Shown: in pieces, positions 52,259 through 61,633 of the stretch
How the letters are laid out: each line of letters starts with the position of its first letter
How positions within the stretch are numbered: position 1 is the stretch's first letter
NCBI GenBank assembly: GCA_033764335.1
Contig: JANRJC010000059.1
Span: forward strand, 108,785 to 172,784
From: JAGQVA01 sp033764335
GTDB taxonomy: Bacteria; Bacteroidota; Bacteroidia; J057
DNA: 64,000 bases
Reading direction: 5' to 3'
Position numbers and translations under genes: made by a program
Notes under the pieces: model-generated
Told to the model about the DNA's origin: nothing
Database searches by the model: none
Seen by the model: only the letters and a program-made list of their open reading frames with translations

Positions 52259-55200
52259 TTATTTCCTCTCCCTTATCCTCCGCACCTCCGGCACGGTATC
52301 TATATAATACACCGCCTTCCGCACCGGATGCTCAGCCGGGTATAACCGCCTCCACAATGCTTGAGCAGTTTCTGTATTTATCTCTGCCGGTATCTCTGAC
52401 AACTCCCCCGCCAGATGTGCCAATACCTCCTTCCCGCTCGCTTTCACACTCTCCGGAAAATACAACTCATACACGCAGGTGTCTATCACCTGCTCCAGAT
52501 AGGCCACTCCGACTCGGGAATCGGTGGTGGTTGATTCTGACAGCGCCAAAACTGCATTTACCAAATATCCGATCAGATTTTTTATTATACTATGGGGTAG
52601 AGGAATAGGTAACTGAACCAGGTTTACTGGCTTATATTCGTAGTATCCATTTGCCCGGCTGGGTGCCATTTGCCTCATAAAAAAATCGCACGGCTCGGAA
52701 TTGATTATACCTAATAAATAAAGGTCAGAAACTGAAATAATAGTAGTTTTATCATTAGAATAAAAACCCGACCGGTCAAACGCATAAGCTGCTTTGGTTA
52801 CAATTGCTGGCACAATAATCTTCTCCTCCTCAAACGCTGCGTAATAGTCGCAGGCGCGAAGTTCCCACCAGTAGTTGCCTTTGTCGTAGCGGGCACTCGC
52901 TGCCGCTTCAAACTGGGTCAGGTATTTTGCTACTGCCGGATAGGTTGTGTTCAAATACTTCCACGCATCTTCTTTTCCCCGGTTTTGATTGGTCCAGCCG
53001 GAAGGAAATAATATCAAATACGTCTCCCGCCAATTCACCTTATACCGCTTAATATCCCGCCCCGCCAAAAACGGTTTGATCACTTCGGCGCTGCGGGAGT
53101 CTTCGGCGATCAGACGCGCACGGGTGGTTTCGTCTATGACAAAAGCTTCGTTTAGACCGGTTAATACCCCGCGATAAATCTTGCCCTTCACATACTCACC
53201 CAGGGGGATTCCGGCTTTGCGTATTTTATGGAGGAGTTGCTGGTCTTCTGCCGGGGCGAGGCTCCAGCCGCTTTCGTTGTCGAGAAGGCCGAGATTGGTC
53301 TCAAAAAAATGCAGATGGTCGCGCAGGTCGCGGTCGGGCAGTTGTTTGGGCTCAGCGGCGTGAAATGTGGGGGCAGGTTTTTGTTTTTTGAGCAATACGA
53401 TAGCAGGGTAAGCCGTCGCTTCAAATACGGGCAGGTCGCCAAAGTCCACAATCTGGTCTATACGTATCGCTGGGCGGGGGATAGAGGGTTTTGCAGGTTT
53501 AAAATTGAGCCAGTGGCGAAATACTTTTCCATATCCGGCGCGCATCCATTTGTTGGAGGCGATATAACAAAGCACACCTCCGGGTTGCAGGAGGTCCATC
53601 CCACGTTCAAAAAAGAGACAATACAGGTCGCCAGTGCGGGCAAAGGTTTTGTAATCGAGTTTCTGGTAACGGGTTGCCTGTTCGCCGAGCTTCTGGAGTT
53701 GTACATAGGGCGGGTTGCCGATGACGATGTCGAAGCCCTGCGGTCTGCCAAACATCCATTCGGGATCAAAAAAGGGAGAAGAAGCGTTTTGGTCGTAGGG
53801 ATTCCACCCGGCAACCAGCCGAGCCGTTTTATCGGTCCATCCTTCACCGATTAAAGCCGTGGCGAGGTAGGTGCGGAGTTCCGCATCGCGTTTACGGTAT
53901 TTGGCTTTGGTCTCAGAAGTACGGGCTGAGAAGTGGTTTTTTCGTACTTCGGCGACAGCCTGCTCCAATCGTTCTACTTCTTGATTGCGGAGGGAAAGTT
54001 GTTTGGGGCGATCCAGTTTTTGGATGGAGTCAGCAGCGACAAACTTCGTTTCGAGGTTGGGAAGGCTGAGAATGCCCCGGTTGGGCTGATTTTCATTGAT
54101 TTTCTGATCCACCATCAGCGAGATAAAAAACCGCAGTTTGGCGATCTGCACGGCAATCGGCTGAATATCCAAACCGTAGATGCAGTTTTGGATAAGGAAC
54201 AGTTTTCGGGCATAATTGAGGTCATTATTTTCGGGATCAAATACCGAATCAATTTCCTCCAGGCGGTTGATAAGTTCCGTTTCCGCTGCTTTGCGGGCAT
54301 TGTCATTGCGGATGTCGGCAGCGTGTTTTAAATCCCGTTCAATTTCCTGTCGGGCTTTGGTTTCCTGTCTTTGTCGCCAGAAGCGATTGTCGGGATCAAG
54401 TTTAGCTAGTACATGTACCACCTTTTGCAGTACTCCCATGGGGAAAGCCCCTGAGCCACAGGCCGGATCGAGCAGGGTAAACTCATCAAGGGCCAGAATG
54501 AGTTTTTCAGTTGTAGTTGCATCAAATGGCTGAATATCTGTATATCCAAACAGATCGCGTAGTTGGGGTTCGATATCCTGTTCGAAACCAGGTTCATGAA
54601 TAACCTGGTGCAGCAGGAGTTGCCCGGTCTGTGTTTCATTGCCAAAAAGCGAAGTCTGTTGAGAGCCAAAAGGCAGGTAAGAAGCCGGGTCGCCGGTAAG
54701 TTTTCGTTTCAGGTAGGCGATGAGGCATTCGTCCACCATATAGTCCACAATTTCGCGGGGGGTATAAAAGGAACCGGTTTGTTTTCTGGCAGTAAGTTGG
54801 GTTTCGGGGTTAAAGGCTGCGAGAAGATTTTCGAATACTTTTCCCAACATCTCAGGGTCGAGCGCCACTTCCTGATCGAGCGGAGTGTTTTCCTCCAGAG
54901 TAAAATGATAACTCCGCAATATGGGTATAAGGCCCCGCACCTTTACCTGTTTTTTCTTTTTGTCATCATAAACCTCACTTAAATCGGCAGAAGTTTCTGC
55001 GCAGAAAAACAATGTGTCGGGTACTTTTAAACGGGTTTCATTGGAGCGTTTATTGGAAAAACCATCAATCCTGATCTCAATACCTTCACTTAAATCCACC
55101 TGATCGAGGTTTTCAAACAGACCGCCATTGAGAAAAGGTATATCGCGTGTAAGATCGAGAAATCGCTCCTGATCTTTAAAAAATCGTTCATAACGATAAA

Positions 55201-56065
55201 AAGTCTGAACGCCGGTTTGTCGGGAGATAAATTTTCGTTTTTCGTCTCCAATAGGGGTATTCAAAGTAGCAAAAAACAGGTTCTGGAGAATGGCTTTATA
55301 ATACGTAGAGCCGGTAGTATCTTGAAAATGGAGGATTTTATCGATTTCATTTTCCTCAAAGAGTTGATTGGGGACAAGTTTTTTTTCTTTAAGAAACCAC
55401 ACAAACATGATCCGGGTGATCAAACGAATGAGGGAAGTAGCATTGCGTTTATCGCGGTCGGGCTCTGCATCATTGGGAAACTCAACCTGATCCAGTGCCC
55501 AGAAATACCAGTCGGAAAGTTCGCGGTAAAATTCTTTGGTGAGGGTTTCGACAGAAAAAGCCTCTTTTAAATCTTCCAGAGTGATTTGTTTTTTGAGCAG
55601 CAGGCTGATACGCTCCACCGCCGTGCGCACCTTTCCACCTTCACCGAGGAGGTAGGTGTAACGTTTGGGTTCGGTGGTGTTTTTGACGAGTTCGCCGTGG
55701 GGGTTGCGTGTGGTGATTTCGGAGACAAAGGAGAGCCGCCATTGGTTTTCCTGCACAAATACGATAAGGGCGCCGTCCACGTCGTAGCGATAGATGTTTC
55801 GAAGAAGGGTTCGCAGGCTGGCTTTATTACGTTCAAGTTGAACATGTGGCAAAACATCCACCTGATACAATCCGATTAATCGTCCATCAGAGGTGGAAAA
55901 GCTTCCTATTTCCCATGCAGCATGGGCTTTGTCGTTGGGAGGAAGCATAATTCTTTCAGGAGATGCAAAAAGCGTTTTCACCCCCAGTACCTGCTGTAGA
56001 ATATCAGCCCATGCCCTGGGATTAAAAGGTTGAGAGAAAATATGGTGGAGTTGTGTTTTGTCCAT
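52259..56065 (-). CDS. Eco57I-class DNA adenine methyltransferase (type IIG-like)
   Basis: 1268 residues. The N-terminal ~400 residues are unassigned. TGSFYTPREIVDYMVDEC lies at 430-447, SAM motif I LLDPACGSGAFPMG at 531-544, and the catalytic motif IV GFDIVIGNPPYVQL at 777-790. A TaqI-like target-recognition part follows (about 1010-1180: GREDAWKYL-type and YYAAFEEEKIIVPAI regions, then GYYEYKPVNLVQLPIP). It methylates N6 of adenine in a specific site. No PD-(D/E)XK motif could be named, so cutting may be done by the adjacent helicase-nuclease. It starts 14 bases after the helicase gene. Confidence 0.88.
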   Translation of the reverse strand: MDKTQLHHIFSQPFNPRAWADILQQVLGVKTLFASPERIMLPPNDKAHAAWEIGSFSTSDGRLIGLYQVDVLPHVQLERNKASLRTLLRNIYRYDVDGALIVFVQENQWRLSFVSEITTRNPHGELVKNTTEPKRYTYLLGEGGKVRTAVERISLLLKKQITLEDLKEAFSVETLTKEFYRELSDWYFWALDQVEFPNDAEPDRDKRNATSLIRLITRIMFVWFLKEKKLVPNQLFEENEIDKILHFQDTTGSTYYKAILQNLFFATLNTPIGDEKRKFISRQTGVQTFYRYERFFKDQERFLDLTRDIPFLNGGLFENLDQVDLSEGIEIRIDGFSNKRSNETRLKVPDTLFFCAETSADLSEVYDDKKKKQVKVRGLIPILRSYHFTLEENTPLDQEVALDPEMLGKVFENLLAAFNPETQLTARKQTGSFYTPREIVDYMVDECLIAYLKRKLTGDPASYLPFGSQQTSLFGNETQTGQLLLHQVIHEPGFEQDIEPQLRDLFGYTDIQPFDATTTEKLILALDEFTLLDPACGSGAFPMGVLQKVVHVLAKLDPDNRFWRQRQETKARQEIERDLKHAADIRNDNARKAAETELINRLEEIDSVFDPENNDLNYARKLFLIQNCIYGLDIQPIAVQIAKLRFFISLMVDQKINENQPNRGILSLPNLETKFVAADSIQKLDRPKQLSLRNQEVERLEQAVAEVRKNHFSARTSETKAKYRKRDAELRTYLATALIGEGWTDKTARLVAGWNPYDQNASSPFFDPEWMFGRPQGFDIVIGNPPYVQLQKLGEQATRYQKLDYKTFARTGDLYCLFFERGMDLLQPGGVLCYIASNKWMRAGYGKVFRHWLNFKPAKPSIPRPAIRIDQIVDFGDLPVFEATAYPAIVLLKKQKPAPTFHAAEPKQLPDRDLRDHLHFFETNLGLLDNESGWSLAPAEDQQLLHKIRKAGIPLGEYVKGKIYRGVLTGLNEAFVIDETTRARLIAEDSRSAEVIKPFLAGRDIKRYKVNWRETYLILFPSGWTNQNRGKEDAWKYLNTTYPAVAKYLTQFEAAASARYDKGNYWWELRACDYYAAFEEEKIIVPAIVTKAAYAFDRSGFYSNDKTTIISVSDLYLLGIINSEPCDFFMRQMAPSRANGYYEYKPVNLVQLPIPLPHSIIKNLIGYLVNAVLALSESTTTDSRVGVAYLEQVIDTCVYELYFPESVKASGKEVLAHLAGELSEIPAEINTETAQALWRRLYPAEHPVRKAVYYIDTVPEVRRIRERK

Positions 56066-56079
56066 GTTTGCATTCGGTT

Positions 56080-59000
56080 TTATGCCGTAAACGTTTCTGA
56101 GATGACAATATCTGGCGTAACGGAGGTATCAATTTCCCGGTGATCTTCTTCCGTTTCTCCGGAAACAGAGGAATCATATTTTCCTGCCAGTGCAATCAAC
56201 AACTGCTCACATTGACCATAAGATATTTGCTTTTTCTCTAGCTTCTGCCGCATTTTTTTCAGTTCTGTGGGGAGGGGAGTAAATGTACCTTTATCCACCA
56301 ATTCTGTCAAACTATCACAGGCTTTTTTTACGGCATCATGAGACGTGAGTGGTTTTATATCCCGGAGAAATTTTTTAGCCTGCTTGGAAACCCCATCTGC
56401 TTTTTCTGTCGTGGCAACGACCTCTGTAGAAGCTCCCATAAAATCCTCTTCAAATTTTCCTAAAGCCGCAGCCACCTGAGTAAAATGTATATCAGGCAAT
56501 TTTACCGGCAACTCATTCATTTCCGCCTTAAAGATGTCTGCCGCTTCCAGAAAGGTCAGGGAATCAGCATTATTTTTCGTTGAAATACGGAAAAATTCGG
56601 TTTTGTACGGAGATTTCAGAAATACGATGGTTGAATTGTGATTTTCTGCATGAGCGGTGATACGATTATGACGGGCGGTTCGGGATTTTAATGGAAATTT
56701 TTTAATCCTCTTAAACTCAGCAGGATAATTATCTTTAAACTCCCGAATTTCTTTAAGATAAAGGAGTCGTCGATCTTCCTCATCGGGAAGTCCTTCCTTA
56801 AAAAGTTCAAATTGCTCAACAAGTTCTTCGTGTGTAAATATTTGGGCATCTTCGCCAAAAGCAGAGTGGAAACCCTGAAGTTTAATCAGTGCATTTCGAT
56901 ACAATTTGATTTCTTCATCTCCCTGCTGGGAAGGGTAAAAATTAAAATTGTAAATCACTCCGGCGGTACTTCCTATTCGATTTACTCTTCCTATCCGTTG
57001 CATAAGCCGGGTGGCATTCCAGGGGGTGTCGTAGTTGACCAGCACGTTAGCACGGTGAAGATTTACCCCTTCAGCTAGTACATCCGTAGTTATGAGGATT
57101 TTATAGTCGTTTTTTCGAGAGTCTGTATAATTGGCATCAAAGTTTTGAAGAATGGTTTCAAAAACTTTATTTCTATTTTGTGAAGTTATTTTCAATACAG
57201 GGAGATCGGTTTTATCTTCGATCTTTGACGCGAGATAACCTGCGGTATCGCTACTTTCTGTGAAAATCACCAGTTGACCGGATGGATTAATTTCTTTGTC
57301 TAGCAACTGCCGGTATAATACTTCGAAAAATGTGTCAAGCTTAGGGTCGTCCTGAACCGATTTCCATTTGTCAGCGAGTTCCTGAAGTAAGTCCCGGTCT
57401 TTTATCAATCCTGTCAAAAATAGGGGATCAAAATCATCCCGGGAAAACACTTTGTTATTGGGTTTTTCAATGCTGAGTTCAATGATCATTTGTTCAATCT
57501 CTTCCATAGAATAACCCTTTTCAGCAAGAGCATTGATATCAAGGTCAGGGGCAATCAGCACTTTGTCCTCCTCAAACATACGAATCATGCGACTGGTAGC
57601 AGTAAGGAGGTTTCCAATAGAAATACGGAATGCATGAAAACTGCTTTCCAGGCGTTTGACCATCATTGTTTTCATGATTCCGGCAAGTGCTTTAGATACG
57701 AGGATTGCCTGATCGTAGAAAAGTTCGCGGGGTTCGTCTTTGAGATAACGAATGACCTGATAGCGGTAATAATTGATCTTGTCGTCGTCGGTGAGGTAAA
57801 ATATGGTTTGATAAAATAGTTTACTCAATTTGGTTCCCAATTCATAGACAACAGGTTTGGGAGGGGTAGGTTCGGGAAATATAATTCCCTGATCCTTCAA
57901 ATCGTCGATATACTTGGGATAGTTTTTGAGGTCTTTTCGGGTTCTTCTTACGGTGATTTCTGAAATAACTTTTTCCCGAATTGTTTGATATAATTCTCTG
58001 ATACGACTGATATCAGGGTCATTTGTCCGCATGATTTCTCTATACTCACGATTGATCGGACCAAAAAAGGACTGAAGATTTGTCTCAGAAAGTGTACTTC
58101 TTCGGGCATCTTGAAAAAGCTGAAGGAGGTAGTACAAATCCTGCGGGCGATTATTGAGCGGAGTGGCAGAAATCAATAATACTTTTTTATTTCGGCCTGG
58201 TACGAGTCCTTCGTTGACCCGTGGAGCTTTGCAAATTCTTTGAAGTAATGCAAACATCCCGGAAGTATGATTGCGATAGCGGTGGGCTTCATCAACCAGT
58301 ATAAGATCATATTCTTCCTTAGGCCAGTAATTGATGTCTGCACCTTCTGCGATTTTTTCGAGGCGGCCATTAGTTATAAACTTTGTGTGGCGATCAATGC
58401 CGAAATAACGGAAAGTGTTTTTCCAGTTTTTTTCCAGCGCAGGAGGATACACGACCAGAATTTTGGTATTAAGCGAGCCATTGGCGATCATAAAACGTTT
58501 GGCGATCATGGTAGCCACTACCGTTTTTCCAAGGCCAACTACATCGGCCAGAAAAAATCCGTTGTGCGCCATCAGCATTTGGAAACCCTCATTTACAGCA
58601 TCTACCTGATAAGAGAGTTTTTTAAAATTTTGGGGCAAATCACCCACTGTGTCTGGGTCGTAGTCAATATTGTTTCCAAAGTACTCTATCAGGAATTTGA
58701 TATATATTTCGTATGGCGTAAAGGTTTGACCTATATGCGTTTTCTGCTTAAAGGCCTGAATATCTGCGGGTAAAATAGTGGTTGATTTTTGCCATAGCTT
58801 TTCAAACTCTTCTTTAGTAAAAGTTACATCACTATAATTTTTCAGTGCTATATTTAGTTCGTAATTGGGTGATTTTTTGATACCCAGACCCGCTTCGGTT
58901 AGATTGGAGGACCCCATGATCACCCACCCGTCGGAGTGTTCGCTGTGATTTTGTGGGAGAAAGAGATAAAATTTAGCGTGAATAGTTTGTGAATTGTGTG

Positions 59001-59376
59001 CTCTGACTTCTATCCTGCCGTCTATCAGATCCTGTATAAAATCCAAAATTCCATTCTCCACCTCCTGTGAATATTTGGCCTCTTTTATATCATGTATAAA
59101 CCATTTGAGAAATTCTTCTTTCGTTTTTTCTTCGTCTCCAAAATACAATAACCCTTTCCGCTGAGATTCAGCGAACATTTGATCCACATTAATTCCAACC
59201 AGAATTCTTATCTCTTTTATATTTTTGAGCCAGGGCTGCAAAGCAAAGTACCCCGAAGACCGGAAGTAGCCTACGACCGCATGAAAGGCATACAGATCCT
59301 TCATGTTTTCGATGATTCCTGTGAATTTTCGAAATAGGGTATTCTCTTCCGTATTAGTAAAAAATCTTGTGTTCAT
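56080..59376 (-). CDS. PLD-nuclease / SF2 helicase fusion
   Basis: 1098 residues from the ATG at 59376; a TTG one codon upstream is also in frame. A phospholipase D-type nuclease (about 20-200) has HAKFYLF (134-140) and GSSNLTEAGLG (156-166). The SF2/SNF2 motor follows with motif I ADVVGLGKT (278-286), DEAH (363-366) and SAT (404-406). The second RecA lobe has TDVLAEGVNLHRANVLVNYD, then RLMQRIGRVNRIGS. The C-terminus (from about 900) is helical. PLD plus SF2 translocase plus adenine methylase resembles the restriction parts of DISARM-like systems, but other DISARM genes are absent. Only 33 bases separate it from the gene upstream; a weak TATCTTTT (-7-like) lies in the gap. Confidence 0.87.
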   Translation of the reverse strand: MNTRFFTNTEENTLFRKFTGIIENMKDLYAFHAVVGYFRSSGYFALQPWLKNIKEIRILVGINVDQMFAESQRKGLLYFGDEEKTKEEFLKWFIHDIKEAKYSQEVENGILDFIQDLIDGRIEVRAHNSQTIHAKFYLFLPQNHSEHSDGWVIMGSSNLTEAGLGIKKSPNYELNIALKNYSDVTFTKEEFEKLWQKSTTILPADIQAFKQKTHIGQTFTPYEIYIKFLIEYFGNNIDYDPDTVGDLPQNFKKLSYQVDAVNEGFQMLMAHNGFFLADVVGLGKTVVATMIAKRFMIANGSLNTKILVVYPPALEKNWKNTFRYFGIDRHTKFITNGRLEKIAEGADINYWPKEEYDLILVDEAHRYRNHTSGMFALLQRICKAPRVNEGLVPGRNKKVLLISATPLNNRPQDLYYLLQLFQDARRSTLSETNLQSFFGPINREYREIMRTNDPDISRIRELYQTIREKVISEITVRRTRKDLKNYPKYIDDLKDQGIIFPEPTPPKPVVYELGTKLSKLFYQTIFYLTDDDKINYYRYQVIRYLKDEPRELFYDQAILVSKALAGIMKTMMVKRLESSFHAFRISIGNLLTATSRMIRMFEEDKVLIAPDLDINALAEKGYSMEEIEQMIIELSIEKPNNKVFSRDDFDPLFLTGLIKDRDLLQELADKWKSVQDDPKLDTFFEVLYRQLLDKEINPSGQLVIFTESSDTAGYLASKIEDKTDLPVLKITSQNRNKVFETILQNFDANYTDSRKNDYKILITTDVLAEGVNLHRANVLVNYDTPWNATRLMQRIGRVNRIGSTAGVIYNFNFYPSQQGDEEIKLYRNALIKLQGFHSAFGEDAQIFTHEELVEQFELFKEGLPDEEDRRLLYLKEIREFKDNYPAEFKRIKKFPLKSRTARHNRITAHAENHNSTIVFLKSPYKTEFFRISTKNNADSLTFLEAADIFKAEMNELPVKLPDIHFTQVAAALGKFEEDFMGASTEVVATTEKADGVSKQAKKFLRDIKPLTSHDAVKKACDSLTELVDKGTFTPLPTELKKMRQKLEKKQISYGQCEQLLIALAGKYDSSVSGETEEDHREIDTSVTPDIVISETFTA

Positions 59377-59412
59377 CAATCTACAGTTAAAAAGATAAAT
59401 ATCCTTTACGCC

Positions 59413-61161
59413 CTACCTCCTCCTCACTTCCTTCACTTCGGCCTCCGTCACTGCCTCGGCCTCGTTGCCGAAGTTGCTGCGGATGTAGGTGAGCACGGCG
59501 GCGAGTTCTTTGTCGCTGAGGAAGCTGTGCTGGGGCATCGCGTTGGTGTAGGTTTCGCCGTTGACTTCCATCGCTTCTTCTCTGCCGTTGAGCACGATGT
59601 CTATCAACCGCTCTTTGTCGCCGGTTACCCAATCGGTGTCTTTCAGGGGCGGGAATCGCCCCGATGCGCCTTCGCCGTTGGCCTGATGGCAAATGCCGCA
59701 GTAGCGATAGTAAATCGCTGCGCCCGGGCTACTTTCGTCTCTTTGAAGGTTGTCCTCAATCTGGTCAGGAGTGCGGATATGCGCCATGCTTTTACGGGCT
59801 TCCATCGTCGCCAATTGGGTGCTGCCGAAGGTGGTTTTGTCGCCGGTGTACATCACGCGCCAGATTTTGCCTTTTTCGGTGTCGCCGATATACAACGAAC
59901 CGTCGGGTCCCATCGCCAGGCCCATCGGGCGATAAACCGCATCACTCACACTCACTATCGGATCCACTCCTGCAAATCCATCGGCAAATATTTCCCATTC
60001 GCCGGTCGGGTTCCCGTTCTCAAAGGGCACAAAGGCCACAAAATACCCCGCCTGGGGATAGGGGGCGCGGTTGGTCGAACCGTGAAATGCGATAAATGCC
60101 CCGCTTTTGTACCGCTCCGGAAACATCTCTCCGGTGTAAAACAGCAGATCATTGGGCGCCCAGTGACCGGGAAAACCGATCAGCGGATCGTCGTATTCGG
60201 CGCAGCGTTCGACTTTGATTCCATCGCCCCCATACTCCGGCCCTAATACCTTTTTTGCCTGAATCTGGTCGTAATAACAGTAGGGCCAGCCAAAATTGTC
60301 GCCGTCTTCTACACGCACAAATTCTTCGGCAGGAAGCACTGCACTCTGCCAGGGTGAATATACCTTCGGCCAAAGCCTCAGCAGGTCGTCACGCCCGTGA
60401 ATCACTACGTAAAGCTGGTTGTCCTGAAAATTCCAGTCCAGCCCCACCACGCTGCGTATGCCGGTGGCAAATTTATACCCGTCGCGTTGGGTCTGGTTGA
60501 GTTTGTTTGCATCAAACCGCCAGATGCCGCCGTGGTCTTCGAGTTGGGGGCAGGGATCAATGCCGGGGTTTTCCGGGGCGTTGGGGGATTCTTCGCAGGC
60601 ATTGGAAGGCGCGCCAAAGGGAACGTAAATATGCCCTTGGTTGTCAAATGTAATGGGTTTGGCGATGTGTTCGTGCCGCCCGTGTTCGTGGTCGTCTTTG
60701 ATCACAAGTTCCGGCTCTCCGGAGGGCGCGAGGCCCCAGCGGGGGAGTTTCATTCGGAAAACTTCGAGTTCGGTGGTGAAGTAGAGATAACCGTTGTAAA
60801 TGCGGGCACCGGTTTGAAGACTCCATTTGCCCTCATGGGGGTATTTGCCAAATTTTTCGATCTCATCGGCTTTGCCGTCGTAGTCGTTGTCGCGGAGGGC
60901 GACAACCGAGCCGTTTTCGTCGGAGAAGCGGGTTTTGGTGTAAATATCTCCATTTTCATTGACCGCCAGGTGGCGGACTTTACCGGGTACGCTGTCTATC
61001 ACCACCACGGCTTCAAAGCCGTCGGCAAGGAGGAGACCGCCATTGTCGGGGTCGCCGGGCGGCAGACCGTGTTCAGGAGCACAATGTAGGAGGCTGAAAG
61101 CAAGAAAAAGCAGCAGGATTTTGCCGGTAGCAGTAAGCAGATAGCGTGAGGCGTTATTCAT
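59413..61161 (-). CDS. Lipoprotein PQQ-type sugar dehydrogenase with cytochrome c domain
   Basis: 582 residues. The signal peptide ends with a lipobox LLHC (residues 24-27), so the protein is lipid-anchored outside the inner membrane. Residues 45-450 are a six-bladed glucose/sorbosone dehydrogenase propeller (ADGFEAVVVIDSVPGKVRHL, GLDWNFQDNQLYVVIHGRDD, SLYIGDTEKGKIWRVMY). The C-terminus is a cytochrome c with CGICH (about 486-490) and the distal Met in NAMPQHSFLS. It oxidises a sugar or aldehyde and passes electrons to the heme. Cofactor and substrate are not provable here. Confidence 0.88.
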   Translation of the reverse strand: MNNASRYLLTATGKILLLFLAFSLLHCAPEHGLPPGDPDNGGLLLADGFEAVVVIDSVPGKVRHLAVNENGDIYTKTRFSDENGSVVALRDNDYDGKADEIEKFGKYPHEGKWSLQTGARIYNGYLYFTTELEVFRMKLPRWGLAPSGEPELVIKDDHEHGRHEHIAKPITFDNQGHIYVPFGAPSNACEESPNAPENPGIDPCPQLEDHGGIWRFDANKLNQTQRDGYKFATGIRSVVGLDWNFQDNQLYVVIHGRDDLLRLWPKVYSPWQSAVLPAEEFVRVEDGDNFGWPYCYYDQIQAKKVLGPEYGGDGIKVERCAEYDDPLIGFPGHWAPNDLLFYTGEMFPERYKSGAFIAFHGSTNRAPYPQAGYFVAFVPFENGNPTGEWEIFADGFAGVDPIVSVSDAVYRPMGLAMGPDGSLYIGDTEKGKIWRVMYTGDKTTFGSTQLATMEARKSMAHIRTPDQIEDNLQRDESSPGAAIYYRYCGICHQANGEGASGRFPPLKDTDWVTGDKERLIDIVLNGREEAMEVNGETYTNAMPQHSFLSDKELAAVLTYIRSNFGNEAEAVTEAEVKEVRRR

Positions 61162-61186
61162 AGGTCATAGGTTGAATAGCGTCGCT

Positions 61187-61385
61187 TCATTTTGTATTCA
61201 GGACACTGGCTTCATATAGAACTATCGGATCAAGATCAAAACTAACTTCAAATACTTTCCCATCGGGCAAACAACTCCGTGAAGGAGATCATTCGAGACT
61301 CACCGGTATTAAAGGCACAATAAATATTAAATCCTTCAATTTTATTGATCTTAAGTATTCTGGGGATTTTCGTTGTTTTTTGCAT
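61187..61385 (-). pseudogene. Frameshifted DUF2442-like small gene
   Basis: From the ATG at 61385 the frame reads ILKINKIEGFNIYCAFNTGE then SRMISFTELFARW and stops at 61248. In the next frame the sequence continues DGKVFEVSFDLDPIVLYEAS to a stop at 61187. Together they resemble a DUF2442-type protein (start strand, GE-x-R turn, FD.DPxVLYE end) missing its middle. A frameshift with a small deletion near 61260 is the simplest explanation. Confidence 0.5.
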
Positions 61386-61497
61386 GATTTTTTGCCAATT
61401 ATTTTGCCCGCAAAGAATTCCAGATTTCAAGTAAAATACAATTATCCTCAATACAAAAATAGTTTGCTCAAATATGTTAGTTCGAAAATTCATGTTT

Positions 61498-61558
61498 ATT
61501 CGTGCATTCGTGGCTATTTTTTCCATAACCCTTTGATTTAAGCCACGAATGCACGAAT
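61498..61558. repeat. Perfect 18-bp inverted repeat
   Basis: ATTCGTGCATTCGTGGCT (61498-61515) and AGCCACGAATGCACGAAT (61541-61558) are exact reverse complements with a 25-bp spacer. It lies in the gap upstream of the DUF2442-like relic and downstream of the 61634 gene. It is a hairpin-forming intergenic repeat of the kind seen elsewhere in the window. Confidence 0.85.
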
Positions 61559-61633
61559 TCAGCCGAATAATCCGGAAATTACCTGCTGAAAAGGATAGAT
61601 AGGTCGAATAAATGTATTTTAATTTCCGATATC

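Noticed and set aside
47916..59376. Canonical CBASS regulators (Cap2/Cap3, HORMA/TRIP13) or remaining DISARM/BREX genes
   Set aside because: None of the adjacent genes shows E1/E2, JAB, HORMA, TRIP13, DrmB, PglZ or BrxC-type motifs.
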